This document shows positions 16,490-24,916 of a stretch of 33,430 bases of DNA, piece after piece. Each line of letters opens with the position of its first letter. The stretch's first letter is position 1. The notes under the pieces are model-generated. The model saw only the letters and a program-made list of their open reading frames with translations, searched no databases and was not told where the DNA came from. Position numbers and translations under genes: made by a program. Source of the stretch: Opitutales bacterium (GTDB taxonomy: Bacteria > Verrucomicrobiota > Verrucomicrobiia > Opitutales > UBA953); the NCBI GenBank assembly GCA_007280935.1, contig QYQK01000089.1, positions 1 to 33,430 of the forward strand, given 5' to 3'.

Positions 16490-17848
16490 TCACTTACCTA
16501 TGCAGAAGGAAGCAAAGAGCTTGTCCAGCATACGCTCATTATCAATTCGACCCACGACCTCCCCCAGGGCTTCCAGGGCCTCCCGCCCCCGGGCGGCGGC
16601 AAGCTCCGTCTGGATGGGGGCTTTGAGGTGGCCGTGGGCCAAAATGAGGGCTTCGGCCGCCCGGTGGAGGGCATCGGCATGGCGGACACTGACGACCAAA
16701 TCTTCGGCGCCCGGGGCGACCTCGCGTTCAATTAAGAGGGCACCGAGGCGGGCCCGAAGAGTCTCGTCATCCTCGCCGGGCAAAAGGCAGGTTCGCAGCT
16801 TGGTAAACTCTGGCAAAAAATCCTGCTGTTCGGCCGCTTCAGGTAAATCAGATTTATTGGCGATCACGAGCGTGCGCTTGATGTCCAAGAGCGTTATTAA
16901 TTCCGGCGGCAGGGCTGGGGGCTTAACGGAAGCGTCGACGACGAGAAGCAGAAAATGCGCCGCGCGCGCTTGCTCAAGGGAACGAAGCATTCCGGCATTT
17001 TCGAGCGCCGTGCCACCACCGCGTAAGCCAGCGGTATCGACGGCCGTCACGTGCAGCGGCAAGCCAGCGATGGGCGCTTCCAAGTAATCGCGCGTGGTGC
17101 CCGGTTCGGCGCTGACGAGTGCGCGATCCGCGCCGGCCAAGAAGTTAAGCAAACTGGATTTGCCCGCATTTGGAGCACCGACCACGGCGACCCTTAATCC
17201 GTCGCGGAGCGCGCTATCGTGTCGGGCCGTCCGAGCGTATCCATTAAGTTCTGACGCAATCTGGACCAATCTGGATGCGGGTCCCGTGGGGTCTTCAACG
17301 GGCAGGTCCTCTTCCGGAAAATCAATGTGCGCTTCCAGTTCAGCCAAGACTTGCAAGAGTCGATCGGTCCAGTGGGCAATCTTTTGGCCAACTTCGCCGG
17401 CCAGCATTCGTCGGGCGGAAACGAGCGCACGCTCTGAACTGGCATGAATGAGATCGGCCACGGCTTCTGCTTGGGTGAGGTCCATCCGGCCGGCGAGAAA
17501 GGCGCGACGCGTGAACTCGCCAGGCTCGGCCATGCGGCCGCCGCGAGCGAGGCAATCTTCGGTCAGCCGGCGGACGAGCAGGGGATTGCCGTGACAAGTG
17601 ATTTCCAACGAGTCATTGCCCGTGAAAGATTTTCCCGCGACCCAAAGGACGGCGACGACTTGATCGATCGGCTTCCCGGCAACGTCGCGCCAGATAGCGG
17701 GGGTGGCCCGACGTTCGGCGAGAGGTAATTTACGATGCAGTGCCTCGGTTGCGATTTTGGCCGCCAGAGGGCCGTCGATCCGCAGAACGGCAAGGGCCGA
17801 GCGCCCAGCAGGGGTGGCGGCAGCGACAATCGTTTCGGCGGAGGACAT
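16490..17848 (-). CDS. mnmE: tRNA modification GTPase MnmE (TrmE)
   Basis: MnmE is the GTP-hydrolysing partner of MnmG in wobble-uridine modification. The N-terminal folate-binding domain (EPGEFTRRAFLAGRMDLTQAEAV, 108-130) is followed by a helical domain with an inserted G domain. The G motifs are G1 GAPNAGKS (224-231), G2 region PGTTRDYLE (249-257), G3 DTAGLRG (271-277) and G4 NKSD. The protein ends LFASFCIGK, the C-terminal CIGK whose Cys is conserved and needed for activity. Length 452 is normal. The start ATG (MSSAETIVAAATPAG) fits the family N-terminus, which often reads DTI-A-ATP-G. It is transcribed away from lysA and is first gene of the mnmE-mnmG pair. Confidence 0.96.
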   Translation of the reverse strand: MSSAETIVAAATPAGRSALAVLRIDGPLAAKIATEALHRKLPLAERRATPAIWRDVAGKPIDQVVAVLWVAGKSFTGNDSLEITCHGNPLLVRRLTEDCLARGGRMAEPGEFTRRAFLAGRMDLTQAEAVADLIHASSERALVSARRMLAGEVGQKIAHWTDRLLQVLAELEAHIDFPEEDLPVEDPTGPASRLVQIASELNGYARTARHDSALRDGLRVAVVGAPNAGKSSLLNFLAGADRALVSAEPGTTRDYLEAPIAGLPLHVTAVDTAGLRGGGTALENAGMLRSLEQARAAHFLLLVVDASVKPPALPPELITLLDIKRTLVIANKSDLPEAAEQQDFLPEFTKLRTCLLPGEDDETLRARLGALLIEREVAPGAEDLVVSVRHADALHRAAEALILAHGHLKAPIQTELAAARGREALEALGEVVGRIDNERMLDKLFASFCIGK

Positions 17849-17966
17849 GGGCTGTATTAGTGAGACTCATCCCAAGGGGCGACTGCGGGGGAGGCAAGCG
17901 GTGTCATAGGATTGCAAAAAGGCTGGAAGGGCGGGGAGGTCGTGCCAAAGTCCGCCCATCACCATC

Positions 17967-19223
17967 GTGGAAAACCACCCCTTCCTTTCGCCGACAACGG
18001 CCCAACAAATCGCAGCGGCGCATGGCACCCCCTGTTACGTCTACGATCAAGCGACCCTTGAGACCCAGGCGAAGGCGATGTTGGCCTTTCCGAATGCGTT
18101 CGGCCTCACCGTCCGATTCGCGATGAAGGCCTGCCCCAACGCGTCGGTACTTAAGATCTTCGCCCGGCAGGGCCTCCACTTTGATGCGAGTTCTGGTTTT
18201 GAGGTTCGTCGAGCACTCTTGGCAGGTATCCCCGCCGAAAGGATTTCACTTTCATCCCAAGAGCTCCCTGGCGATTTTGCCGAATTACTCAAAAAAGGTG
18301 TGCACGCTAACGCCTGTTCTTTGTCCCAGCTGGAGCGGATCGGCCAAGCTCTCCCCGGCCATGAGGTAGGGTTGCGTTTTAATCCCGGTCGAGGTTCGGG
18401 TGGTACCGGTAAGACTAACGTCGGTGGACCGGATTCCTCCTTCGGCATTTGGCATGAATGGGCGGAGCAAGCTCAGGCCATCGCAGCGAAGTATCAGCTT
18501 AAAATCGTCCGGATCCATACGCACATCGGGTCGGGTAGCGACCCGGCCATCTGGCAAGAGGTCTCGGCCGCCAGCCTCGCTCTCGTGCGTCGGTTTCCTT
18601 CGGCGATGACACTGAATCTCGGCGGCGGCTATAAAGTGGCACGGGTGGCGAGTGAGAAGGGGACTGACCCGCAGTTAATCGGTGCGCCCGTGCGAGCGGC
18701 CTTTGAAAAATTTGCACATGAAGATGGCCGCAAGCTCCAACTGGAAATCGAACCTGGGACGTTCCTTGTCGCTAATGCCGGGGCCGTGCTTTGTCACGTG
18801 CAAGATATTGTTTCTACCGGCACCCGCGATTTTCTAAAACTTGATTCAGGAATGACGGAAATTCTCCGCCCCTCGCTTTATGGGGCGCAGCATCCGGCCT
18901 ATCTCTATCAGGCTAAGCCTACCGACAAGAAACGGGATTATGTCATCGTCGGGCATTGCTGTGAGTCCGGCGATTTAATCAGTTGCGCACCTGGTGAACC
19001 GGAGACCCTCGCCACTCGTCATTTACCCGAAGCCACCGCGGGCGACCTTTGCGTCTTAGGCGGCGCCGGGGCGTATTGTGCCGGAATGAGTACGAAGAAT
19101 TACAATTCATTTCCCGAAGCCCCGGAGGTCTTGTTAAAAAACGACGGTCGGAGTAGTTTGATTCGCCGCCGTCAGGCGCTCGAGCAAATCATCCAAAACG
19201 AAACCCTCGCGGAGGGGCTTTGA
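17967..19223 (+). CDS. lysA: Diaminopimelate decarboxylase
   Basis: A PLP fold-III decarboxylase that converts meso-diaminopimelate to lysine, the last step of the pathway. 418 residues. The PLP lysine is Lys54 in [10 protein letters not shown]. Other family motifs are [10 protein letters not shown], the phosphate-binding [22 protein letters not shown], and the C-terminal CCESGDLI that supplies the active-site Cys from the partner subunit. The start is a GTG at 17967. [10 protein letters not shown]-type spacing favours DAP decarboxylase over ornithine or arginine decarboxylases, though the family is mixed. The next gene, a cystathionine gamma-synthase-like enzyme, starts 3 nt later, pairing two aspartate-family amino-acid steps. 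The first gene of the divergent operon, mnmE, lies about 120 nt upstream. Confidence 0.9.
   Translation: MENHPFLSPTTAQQIAAAHGTPCYVYDQATLETQAKAMLAFPNAFGLTVRFAMKACPNASVLKIFARQGLHFDASSGFEVRRALLAGIPAERISLSSQELPGDFAELLKKGVHANACSLSQLERIGQALPGHEVGLRFNPGRGSGGTGKTNVGGPDSSFGIWHEWAEQAQAIAAKYQLKIVRIHTHIGSGSDPAIWQEVSAASLALVRRFPSAMTLNLGGGYKVARVASEKGTDPQLIGAPVRAAFEKFAHEDGRKLQLEIEPGTFLVANAGAVLCHVQDIVSTGTRDFLKLDSGMTEILRPSLYGAQHPAYLYQAKPTDKKRDYVIVGHCCESGDLISCAPGEPETLATRHLPEATAGDLCVLGGAGAYCAGMSTKNYNSFPEAPEVLLKNDGRSSLIRRRQALEQIIQNETLAEGL
19211..19217 (+). promoter_or_regulatory. Shine-Dalgarno GGAGGGG inside the lysA end
   Basis: GGAGGGG lies 9 nt before the GTG at 19227 and supports that start despite the weak codon. 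Confidence 0.7.
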
Positions 19224-19226
19224 TTC

Positions 19227-20684
19227 GTGGCCCTGGTTTCTCCGCCCCTCGGCGCCTTGGTGCCCGACTCGCCGCATGCGACGGTCGTCTGTCTGCCGAC
19301 CTTGGCTGATGTGGAAAGTTATGAGCGGAAGGAAGCGCGCGTGTGGGAAAAAATTCGTGCCGGATATCCGCGATTTGTTCGGAATGAACTAGTAAGACGT
19401 GCGGCGGTCGCCGCCGCAAACGAGTTGGGACGGCCCGGAGTACTTTTTCCCCTGGTTTCGCGCCGCGCCGCCGAACAACTCGCCCGGAGGGCTGGGGCGT
19501 CCATCACGTCGCTCGACGACGTGGGAGATTTCGTCTTGTTGACGACGCCTGCTGGCGATGCCGCGGATAGACTTCATAAATTCGTCCAACACACGGGCAC
19601 CTTGATTTCTTCCCGCCAAGCGGAAGCCTATTTAAAAGGGAACGCCACTGGAGAAACGGCGCGATCGCTGGCCCAGATTCGTCAGACACTCGGACCCTAT
19701 CTGGCAGGAGTTTCCGCCGAAGACATCCACATCACCACCTCAGGCATGAATGCAGTGGAGGCCGCCATTACCGCGGTGAATTTAGTGCAGCGCCCCCGCG
19801 GCCGGAAAGTTTGGATTCAACTCGGATGGCTGTACGTAGACTCGACGCGGCTGTTGGAGAAAGCGAAGGACGCCCCCCACCATTTCATTGCGGACGTCCG
19901 AGATCTGACGGCTGTTGAAAAAATCTTAGCCACCGGAACGGTAGCAGGCGTTTTCACCGAGGTGCCGAATAACCCCCAACTAGAAACGGCCGACATCAGT
20001 GCGCTCCGTTCCTTATGCGATCACTATGATGCCAAGCTTCTACTCGACCCAAGTTCGGTTGGCTTGGCGACGGTCGATGTCTTACCGCATGCGGATATCC
20101 TTTGTTCGAGTCTCACAAAGTATGCGGCTTCGGAAGGTGACGTGATGGCCGGAGTCTTGGCGGTCAATCCTTCCCGCCCCGATGCCGCGGAGTTAGCGCG
20201 AGAGGCCAAAGCGAATCTCGATGAGTTGCACGGACTCGACCAAATTGCTTTAGCCGATCAAATCGGCCGGATGGGCGAAGTCACGGCCCGGCTTTCTGCC
20301 ACCGCCGAGGAGATTACTCGCCGGCTTGCGGCTCATCCAGCCGTCGCGCGCGTGCGCACGGCCAAAGACGGAGCCACGGCCGCCGCGTTCAAAAAAATCC
20401 AGCGCTCGGGCGCCGGCGCCGGCGCCCTAATCACGATCGAACTCCGTCAAGCAATGCGTACCGTGTACGATCGCTTGCCCGTGGTAAAAGGGCCGAGCTT
20501 CGGCCTGGGCTTCACCATTGTTGCCCCTTTCCTTTGGTTGGCGCATTTCGAAGAGGTCACCACGCCTGCGGGCAGGGAGACGATCCGAGCGGCGGGCCTC
20601 GATCCGGATTTATTAAGACTGTCGATAGGGCTGGAGCCAGTGGAAGAGATTTGGGCAGCCCTCGCCTTCGCCCTCGACCCATAA
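19227..20684 (+). CDS. Cystathionine gamma-synthase-like PLP enzyme, long fungal-type form
   Basis: A Cys/Met-metabolism PLP enzyme, probably joining an activated homoserine with cysteine in methionine synthesis. The PLP lysine is Lys298 in SSLTKYAASEGDVMAG; the C-terminus LLRLSIGLEPVEEIWAAL is the standard end of the family. It is 485 residues, about 90-100 longer than typical bacterial members. The extra N-terminus contains HATVVCLPTLADVESYE and GYPRF, which recall the N-terminal region of fungal cystathionine gamma-synthases (from memory). The usual bacterial SGH.D motif after the PLP lysine is also replaced by an EGDVMAG form closer to fungal ones. It starts at a GTG with a strong GGAGG, 3 nt after lysA. 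A terminator follows directly. Which transsulfuration or sulfhydrylation reaction it performs is inferred. Confidence 0.82.
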   Translation: MALVSPPLGALVPDSPHATVVCLPTLADVESYERKEARVWEKIRAGYPRFVRNELVRRAAVAAANELGRPGVLFPLVSRRAAEQLARRAGASITSLDDVGDFVLLTTPAGDAADRLHKFVQHTGTLISSRQAEAYLKGNATGETARSLAQIRQTLGPYLAGVSAEDIHITTSGMNAVEAAITAVNLVQRPRGRKVWIQLGWLYVDSTRLLEKAKDAPHHFIADVRDLTAVEKILATGTVAGVFTEVPNNPQLETADISALRSLCDHYDAKLLLDPSSVGLATVDVLPHADILCSSLTKYAASEGDVMAGVLAVNPSRPDAAELAREAKANLDELHGLDQIALADQIGRMGEVTARLSATAEEITRRLAAHPAVARVRTAKDGATAAAFKKIQRSGAGAGALITIELRQAMRTVYDRLPVVKGPSFGLGFTIVAPFLWLAHFEEVTTPAGRETIRAAGLDPDLLRLSIGLEPVEEIWAALAFALDP

Positions 20685-20709
20685 AAAACCCGCCGGTTAA
20701 GGCGGGTTT
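20683..20709. terminator. Rho-independent terminator after the lysA operon
   Basis: AAACCCGCC-ggttaa-GGCGGGTTT preceded by more A residues, beginning in the last codon of the PLP-enzyme gene. The A/T flanks suit both directions, so it can also stop the convergent minus-strand gene. Confidence 0.8.
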
Positions 20710-20731
20710 GGACCCATCTAAGCTTTGCGGC

Positions 20732-21196
20732 TTACTTTTCTTCCTCGGGTCTTTCTTCCTCTTCTTCGAGGCCGTCCTCTTCGGCCTTGATCGGAGCCTG
20801 CTTACCGCTCGAGCCTTTCTTGGCATTCCGGGAGTTCAACATCCGCTCCCGAAAAGCGACCCGCTCTTTCTCCAAGAGGGGCACAGCACCGGCATCGACT
20901 TTAGAAAGGCCCTCTTCGAAGGCCTTCTTGTAGGCCTCTTCCGAAGTCGCCGAGCGTTTGCGGGCCGATTTGTATTCCGCATAGGCCTTATGAGACAAAG
21001 CCCGATCGGCATGGGATTGTTGTTGGATGGCAAGGACCTCGGGCAGCTCGTTGGCCGCCTTACGGGCCGCCGTGAGTCGGGCGTGGTCAGGGTCAGCGGT
21101 AGCATGGCCCTCCTCTTTGCTGGCCGCAGCCAGCGTTTGGGTGTGAAGGCCGCAGGCAAGAATGGCCACGGCAATGGTACGTTGGAGTGATATCAT
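20732..21196 (-). CDS. Small secreted hypothetical protein with acidic tail
   Basis: 154 residues starting MISLQRTIAVAILACGLHTQTLAAASK, a likely signal peptide cleaved after the Ala-rich stretch. The mature part is helical and highly charged. It ends in a strongly acidic tail (EEDGLEEEEERPEEEK). No Cys remain in the mature region and no recognised domain is visible. It converges with the PLP-enzyme gene across a shared terminator and diverges from the secreted TIM-barrel-like gene. I do not recognise it; the amphipathic charged helices suggest a periplasmic structural or binding role, but that is guesswork. Confidence 0.65.
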   Translation of the reverse strand: MISLQRTIAVAILACGLHTQTLAAASKEEGHATADPDHARLTAARKAANELPEVLAIQQQSHADRALSHKAYAEYKSARKRSATSEEAYKKAFEEGLSKVDAGAVPLLEKERVAFRERMLNSRNAKKGSSGKQAPIKAEEDGLEEEEERPEEEK

Positions 21197-21273
21197 GTTA
21201 GTTAGTGGGAACGGACTTGAAGGAAGGCTGTCCTAGTTGGACAATACAAGACCGCCTCGCTGAGGTTCACCCC

Positions 21274-22428
21274 ATGAGTTATTTACCCCGTCTGTTACTG
21301 GGCGTCATCCTGATATCGATGGCGTTGCCGCTGGCCCATGCGCAGAAAAAGAAAGGCGGCTTGATGGTCGACGCCACCGAGTTGCCGCAGCTGGCCGCGA
21401 TGCCCGACGCCTTTCCGCAAATATTAGGAACGCAAATCATCACCCCCGCCTATAAATTCACGAAAGAGGACGGGGTGCTGGAGGCGGCCCGCGAAATCAG
21501 CAAGATGGGTTCGCGGATCATAAAGGTGGACGTGGCGCCTGGGCCGCAATTCGCCGAACTGATCACCCTGCCATTTACGCATTACCTGATCTGGTATCGT
21601 TCCAATAATGATTGGGTCTCGGGACTCACACCGGAGATGAAGCGACGCGAATATAATGCGATGTACGCCTTCACCAAGGATCTGCTGACGCGCCGAGATG
21701 CCGCGGGAAAAACTTTCTTCATCGGACATTGGGAAGGGGATTGGTATCTCTTGCCCAGCATGAACCCCGCCGGAGATGCGCCGGTCGAGGCGACTAACGC
21801 GATGATCGAATGGTTGAACGTGCGTCAAGAGGCGGTCGACGCCGCGCGTCGGGAAGTTCCCTACGCCCGTTGTCGCGTCTATACTTATACGGAAGTCAAC
21901 CGCGTGCGCGATGCGATGAAGGATGGCAAAAAGCGCGTCGTCAACGTCGTCCTCCCCAAGGTCAACGTCGACTTCGTTTCTTACTCCGCGTACGATGTCC
22001 AGTTAAAGACGGGCGAAGAAGTGCGCGCGACGCTCGATTACATCAACCAGCAGTTAGTGCCCAAAGCGAACCTCCCCCCCAAGCGCGTGTTCATCGGCGA
22101 ATGCGGGCTATCTTGGACGGCGTGCGGCGGCGACGGAAAAGTCCATGAACAAAAGAACCGCGAGATCTTTATAAAGTTCCTCAGCTGGCGTCCGGCGATG
22201 GTGCTTTATTGGCAATTTTATAATAACGAAATGAAGGACAACCAGCAGGTCGGTTTCTGGTTAGTGGATAACAAGAATAAGAAGACGCCGCTCTTTGAAA
22301 CTTTCCGCGGGCTTTACGAGCAGCAGGAGAAGTTGGCCAAGCAGATCAAGTTGAACGCCCGCCGGTTGCCGACCCTGGAAGAAACTGCGACCTTCACCGA
22401 AAATTGGCTCACGCAGGTCGGGCACTGA
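21274..22428 (+). CDS. Secreted TIM-barrel (glycoside hydrolase-like) protein
   Basis: 384 residues beginning MSYLPRLLLGVILISMALPLAHAQ, a clear signal peptide. The ORF track adds 23 upstream codons; the ATG at 21274 has GAGG about 9 nt upstream and gives the proper signal peptide. The mature protein alternates strands and helices. Segments recall a glycosidase (beta/alpha)8 barrel: TFFIGHWEGDWYL with a candidate acid/base Glu, VDFVSYSAYD, and RVFIGECGLSW with a candidate nucleophile Glu, then MVLYWQFYNNE. The W-rich strand ends are typical of sugar-binding clefts. I cannot name a GH family. It stands alone, without transporters or other glycan genes nearby. Confidence 0.65.
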   Translation: MSYLPRLLLGVILISMALPLAHAQKKKGGLMVDATELPQLAAMPDAFPQILGTQIITPAYKFTKEDGVLEAAREISKMGSRIIKVDVAPGPQFAELITLPFTHYLIWYRSNNDWVSGLTPEMKRREYNAMYAFTKDLLTRRDAAGKTFFIGHWEGDWYLLPSMNPAGDAPVEATNAMIEWLNVRQEAVDAARREVPYARCRVYTYTEVNRVRDAMKDGKKRVVNVVLPKVNVDFVSYSAYDVQLKTGEEVRATLDYINQQLVPKANLPPKRVFIGECGLSWTACGGDGKVHEQKNREIFIKFLSWRPAMVLYWQFYNNEMKDNQQVGFWLVDNKNKKTPLFETFRGLYEQQEKLAKQIKLNARRLPTLEETATFTENWLTQVGH

Positions 22429-22476
22429 GATTCATTCGGGGCTTGAGCTTAATTTCAAATCGGCGAAATTAATCGG

Positions 22477-23175
22477 ATGCGAAAACAACTGTGGATCGAA
22501 GGCCTCGCCACGTTTTTTCTCTGTTGTGCCACACTGTTGGCGACGACCCCGATTACGGTTGCGGCCATCTTGTGCGCCTTAATTTATATGGGCAGCGCTA
22601 TTTCCGGAGCGCATTATAACCCAGCGGTTACGTTGGGCTTCTTGTTGCGCGGCCGGATCGGTCGGCGTTCGGCCTTAGCGTATGTTGGGGTGCAGTTCGC
22701 GGCCGCCCTTGGCGCCGCGCTGGTCGTGGGCTTGCTCACGGGTCATGATATGGAGAAAACTAAAGATGCGGTCGCCGCCCTCAGCGATTCGGTTTTCGCC
22801 GGGGCCCTCGCTACTTCTATCGTGGAATTCTTAGGAACCTTCTTGCTGGCCTTCGTCATTCTCATGGTGGCATCGTCACGCTTAACGGCTGGAAATAGCT
22901 ATTTTGGCATCGCCATCGCGATGACGATGCTGGGCGTCTACGGAACATTCGGAGAGTTCAATCCCTTCCTCAATCCGGCGGTGGCCATGGCTTCGTCGCT
23001 CCACGGTTTAGCCAGTTCGCTCTTCTCGGATGCAGATGGCTTCGCCGCTTTTGCCAAGGAAGTCATTTTAGCGGCGAAAGACGCCCCCCGGGTGGCGCTG
23101 GATATTTTCTGCCAACTATTGGGCGGAGCGGCGGCGGCTGGTGCGTTTCGGATGCTTTTCCCGGGAGATCGTTAA
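22477..23175 (+). CDS. MIP/aquaporin-family channel with altered second NPA box
   Basis: 232 residues with about six membrane helices and two half-helix motifs. The first is SGAHYNPAVTLG (NPA at 48-50) and the second is FNPFLNPAVAM (NPA at 166-168). These are the paired pore boxes of aquaporins and glycerol facilitators. The second box is normally followed by Arg (NPAR), which forms the selectivity filter; here it is Val. The pore may therefore be wider, or pass a different neutral solute. The ATG at 22477 gives a short cytoplasmic N-terminus before helix 1. It follows the secreted TIM-barrel-like gene by about 50 nt, on the same strand. No glycerol kinase is nearby. Confidence 0.88.
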   Translation: MRKQLWIEGLATFFLCCATLLATTPITVAAILCALIYMGSAISGAHYNPAVTLGFLLRGRIGRRSALAYVGVQFAAALGAALVVGLLTGHDMEKTKDAVAALSDSVFAGALATSIVEFLGTFLLAFVILMVASSRLTAGNSYFGIAIAMTMLGVYGTFGEFNPFLNPAVAMASSLHGLASSLFSDADGFAAFAKEVILAAKDAPRVALDIFCQLLGGAAAAGAFRMLFPGDR

Positions 23176-23228
23176 AGAGCGTCCAAGCCGGGGCTTGAAG
23201 CGGAGGCCTTTTCCCCCATGGTCAGGCC

Positions 23229-23621
23229 ATGCAATCTCTCCTGATTTGCCATAAGCACTACGGATCGCTTCTCTTGGCCTTGGTCTTGGTCGTAATCGTT
23301 AATGCCATCCTGAACGGCCCGAAGCCGGTTCTGCAGCGCGTGGTTACCGTATTGGTCGATATCAACCTCGTCATCGGCTTGGTGGCGGCATTTCAGCCCG
23401 AAGCGCGTAACGTTTCCTGGTTTCACCCAATCTTCGCCCTCGGGGCCGTCGGCCTCCTCCATGCCGGAGCCAAGAGCGAGGATAAGGCTAAGGTCATCCG
23501 CTGCTTCTCCTTCGCCCTCGTCCTCCTCGTTCTCGCCTGGTCGGTCAACGCCTCCTGGGGACCCGCTTTTTTCAAGAGCACGTGGCTGATGAAGTCGGCA
23601 CCTGCGGTTCTCGTCAAATAA
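23229..23621 (+). CDS. Small four-helix membrane protein, unknown function
   Basis: 130 residues with about four hydrophobic segments (11-30, 38-57, 66-82, 93-110). Two His frame the third helix (WFHPIFALGAVGLLHAGAK), a pattern sometimes used for haem or metal binding, but no family is recognised. It lies 53 nt after the aquaporin-like gene and about 100 nt before the efflux cassette, all on the + strand. The composition is like that of neighbouring genes. It could be an accessory to the channel or an unrelated gene. Confidence 0.7.
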   Translation: MQSLLICHKHYGSLLLALVLVVIVNAILNGPKPVLQRVVTVLVDINLVIGLVAAFQPEARNVSWFHPIFALGAVGLLHAGAKSEDKAKVIRCFSFALVLLVLAWSVNASWGPAFFKSTWLMKSAPAVLVK

Positions 23622-23725
23622 GCCTTCGGGATACGTTTAGGTTACGATGGGCCGGACAATGTTCGGGCTGTTTGACTTCCCATTGACCCATGGCTTGTTG
23701 AGGAGACACTCAGGGAACTTGTCCG

Positions 23726-24916
23726 ATGTATCGCCTAGCCCTCAACATGCTCTTTGGAGACCGCGCCAAGCTCGCGATGCTTCTTTGTGGGTTGGCGTTC
23801 TCGGCTTTGCTCATGGCGCAACAGAGTTCGGTCTTCTTCGGTATCATGAGTTGGACTTATACGCCGATGGTAAATATCCGCGCCCAAGTCTGGGTCAGCG
23901 ATCCGATGGTGGAGCAAGTCAACGATGCTAAGCCCCTGCGTGATACCGACCTGAGTCGAGTCCGCTCGGTCGACGGGGTCGCCTGGGTAGCACCCTTGCA
24001 TACTTCTTTCGTCCAGGCGCGGATGCAGGATGGAAATTTCAAACTCATCACGCTGGTGGGGATTGACGCGGACACCTTCGCGGGTGCGCCAGCCTTACTC
24101 ACGCAGGGACGCATCGAGGACTTACGCCTTCCGGATACGGTCATCGTCGACGAGTGGGGCGCCTCGCTCATGGGGCGCATGGGCGTCGGCCCTGACGGCA
24201 AGCCGCGCTCCACGCCGCTCAAGGTTGGCGACACCTTCGAAATCAATGATATCCAGGCCCGCATCGTCGGCATCTGTAAAGTGAAGCGCGCCTTCACCGG
24301 TGGTCCGTTTGTCTACACGACCTACGATCGCGCCAAGGGCTACACCCTCGGCGCCCGCCGCACGCTGAGCTTCATGCTCGTCGAGCCACAGAAGGGCGTG
24401 ACCCCGACCGAACTCTGCGGACGCATCGAACGCGACACGGGCCTCAAGGCCTGGACATCTGACACGGTGATTTGGAACTGGGGTGAACGCAGCTTGGCGC
24501 GTAATACCTTCTGGTGGTTTTGGACCAACACCGGCATCCCGTTCTCCTTCGGCACGGCGGTCTTGCTCGGACTGTTCGTCGGCATCGCAATTTCTGGCCA
24601 AACGTTTTATTCTTTCGTGCTCGAGAACCTGAAATATTTTGCGGCCATCAAGGCGATGGGCGCAGGTATGGGTGTCATCGCCCGCATGCTCTTCGTGCAG
24701 GCCTTCACCGCTGGCCTCATCGGCTTCGGTCTCGGTGCCGGCATGGCGCAGGGTATCGGGCGAGCGATGATTGAGAAGGGTATGCCGCCCTTCGTGATGT
24801 ACCCGCAAATCCTCTGGGCGACGTTCGTCCTCGTGCTGGGCATCAGCTTCGTCTCCGCCATCATCGGCATCATCAAAGTATCGCGCGTCGACGCCGCCTC
24901 AGTCTTCCGCGGATGA
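23726..24916 (+). CDS. ABC transporter permease, DevC/MacB-like
   Basis: 396 residues with the FtsX/MacB topology. There is one N-terminal helix (KLAMLLCGLAFSALLMAQQ), a large periplasmic domain of about 220 residues, then three C-terminal helices (GTAVLLGLFVGIAISGQTFYS, TAGLIGFGLGAGMAQ, ILWATFVLVLGISFVSAIIG). The N-terminus MYRLALNMLFGDRAKLA resembles the DevC subfamily of cyanobacterial glycolipid exporters. It overlaps the ATPase gene by 4 nt (ATGA) and begins a four-gene tripartite efflux operon. These systems pump lipids, macrolides or small peptides from the periplasm or inner membrane directly outside through a TolC-like channel. The substrate cannot be told from sequence. Confidence 0.88.
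   Translation: MYRLALNMLFGDRAKLAMLLCGLAFSALLMAQQSSVFFGIMSWTYTPMVNIRAQVWVSDPMVEQVNDAKPLRDTDLSRVRSVDGVAWVAPLHTSFVQARMQDGNFKLITLVGIDADTFAGAPALLTQGRIEDLRLPDTVIVDEWGASLMGRMGVGPDGKPRSTPLKVGDTFEINDIQARIVGICKVKRAFTGGPFVYTTYDRAKGYTLGARRTLSFMLVEPQKGVTPTELCGRIERDTGLKAWTSDTVIWNWGERSLARNTFWWFWTNTGIPFSFGTAVLLGLFVGIAISGQTFYSFVLENLKYFAAIKAMGAGMGVIARMLFVQAFTAGLIGFGLGAGMAQGIGRAMIEKGMPPFVMYPQILWATFVLVLGISFVSAIIGIIKVSRVDAASVFRG

Noticed and set aside
20409-20427. GCGCCG tandem repeat inside the PLP-enzyme gene
   Set aside because: It encodes a Gly/Ala linker in frame and is readily explained by composition; no sign of a regulatory or unstable repeat.
23184-23197. Hairpin caagcc-gg-ggcttg after the aquaporin-like gene
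   Set aside because: The stem is short, the loop too tight and no T-run follows, so I do not call a terminator.
23579-23584. Other CACGTG cores (also near 8808, 17048 and 18795)
   Set aside because: Flanking bases do not extend the palindrome, so they are not parS sites.
24122-24808. 228-aa minus-strand ORF opposite the permease gene
   Set aside because: It is His/Arg/Glu-rich and low in hydrophobic structure, typical of antisense translation of a GC-rich gene.
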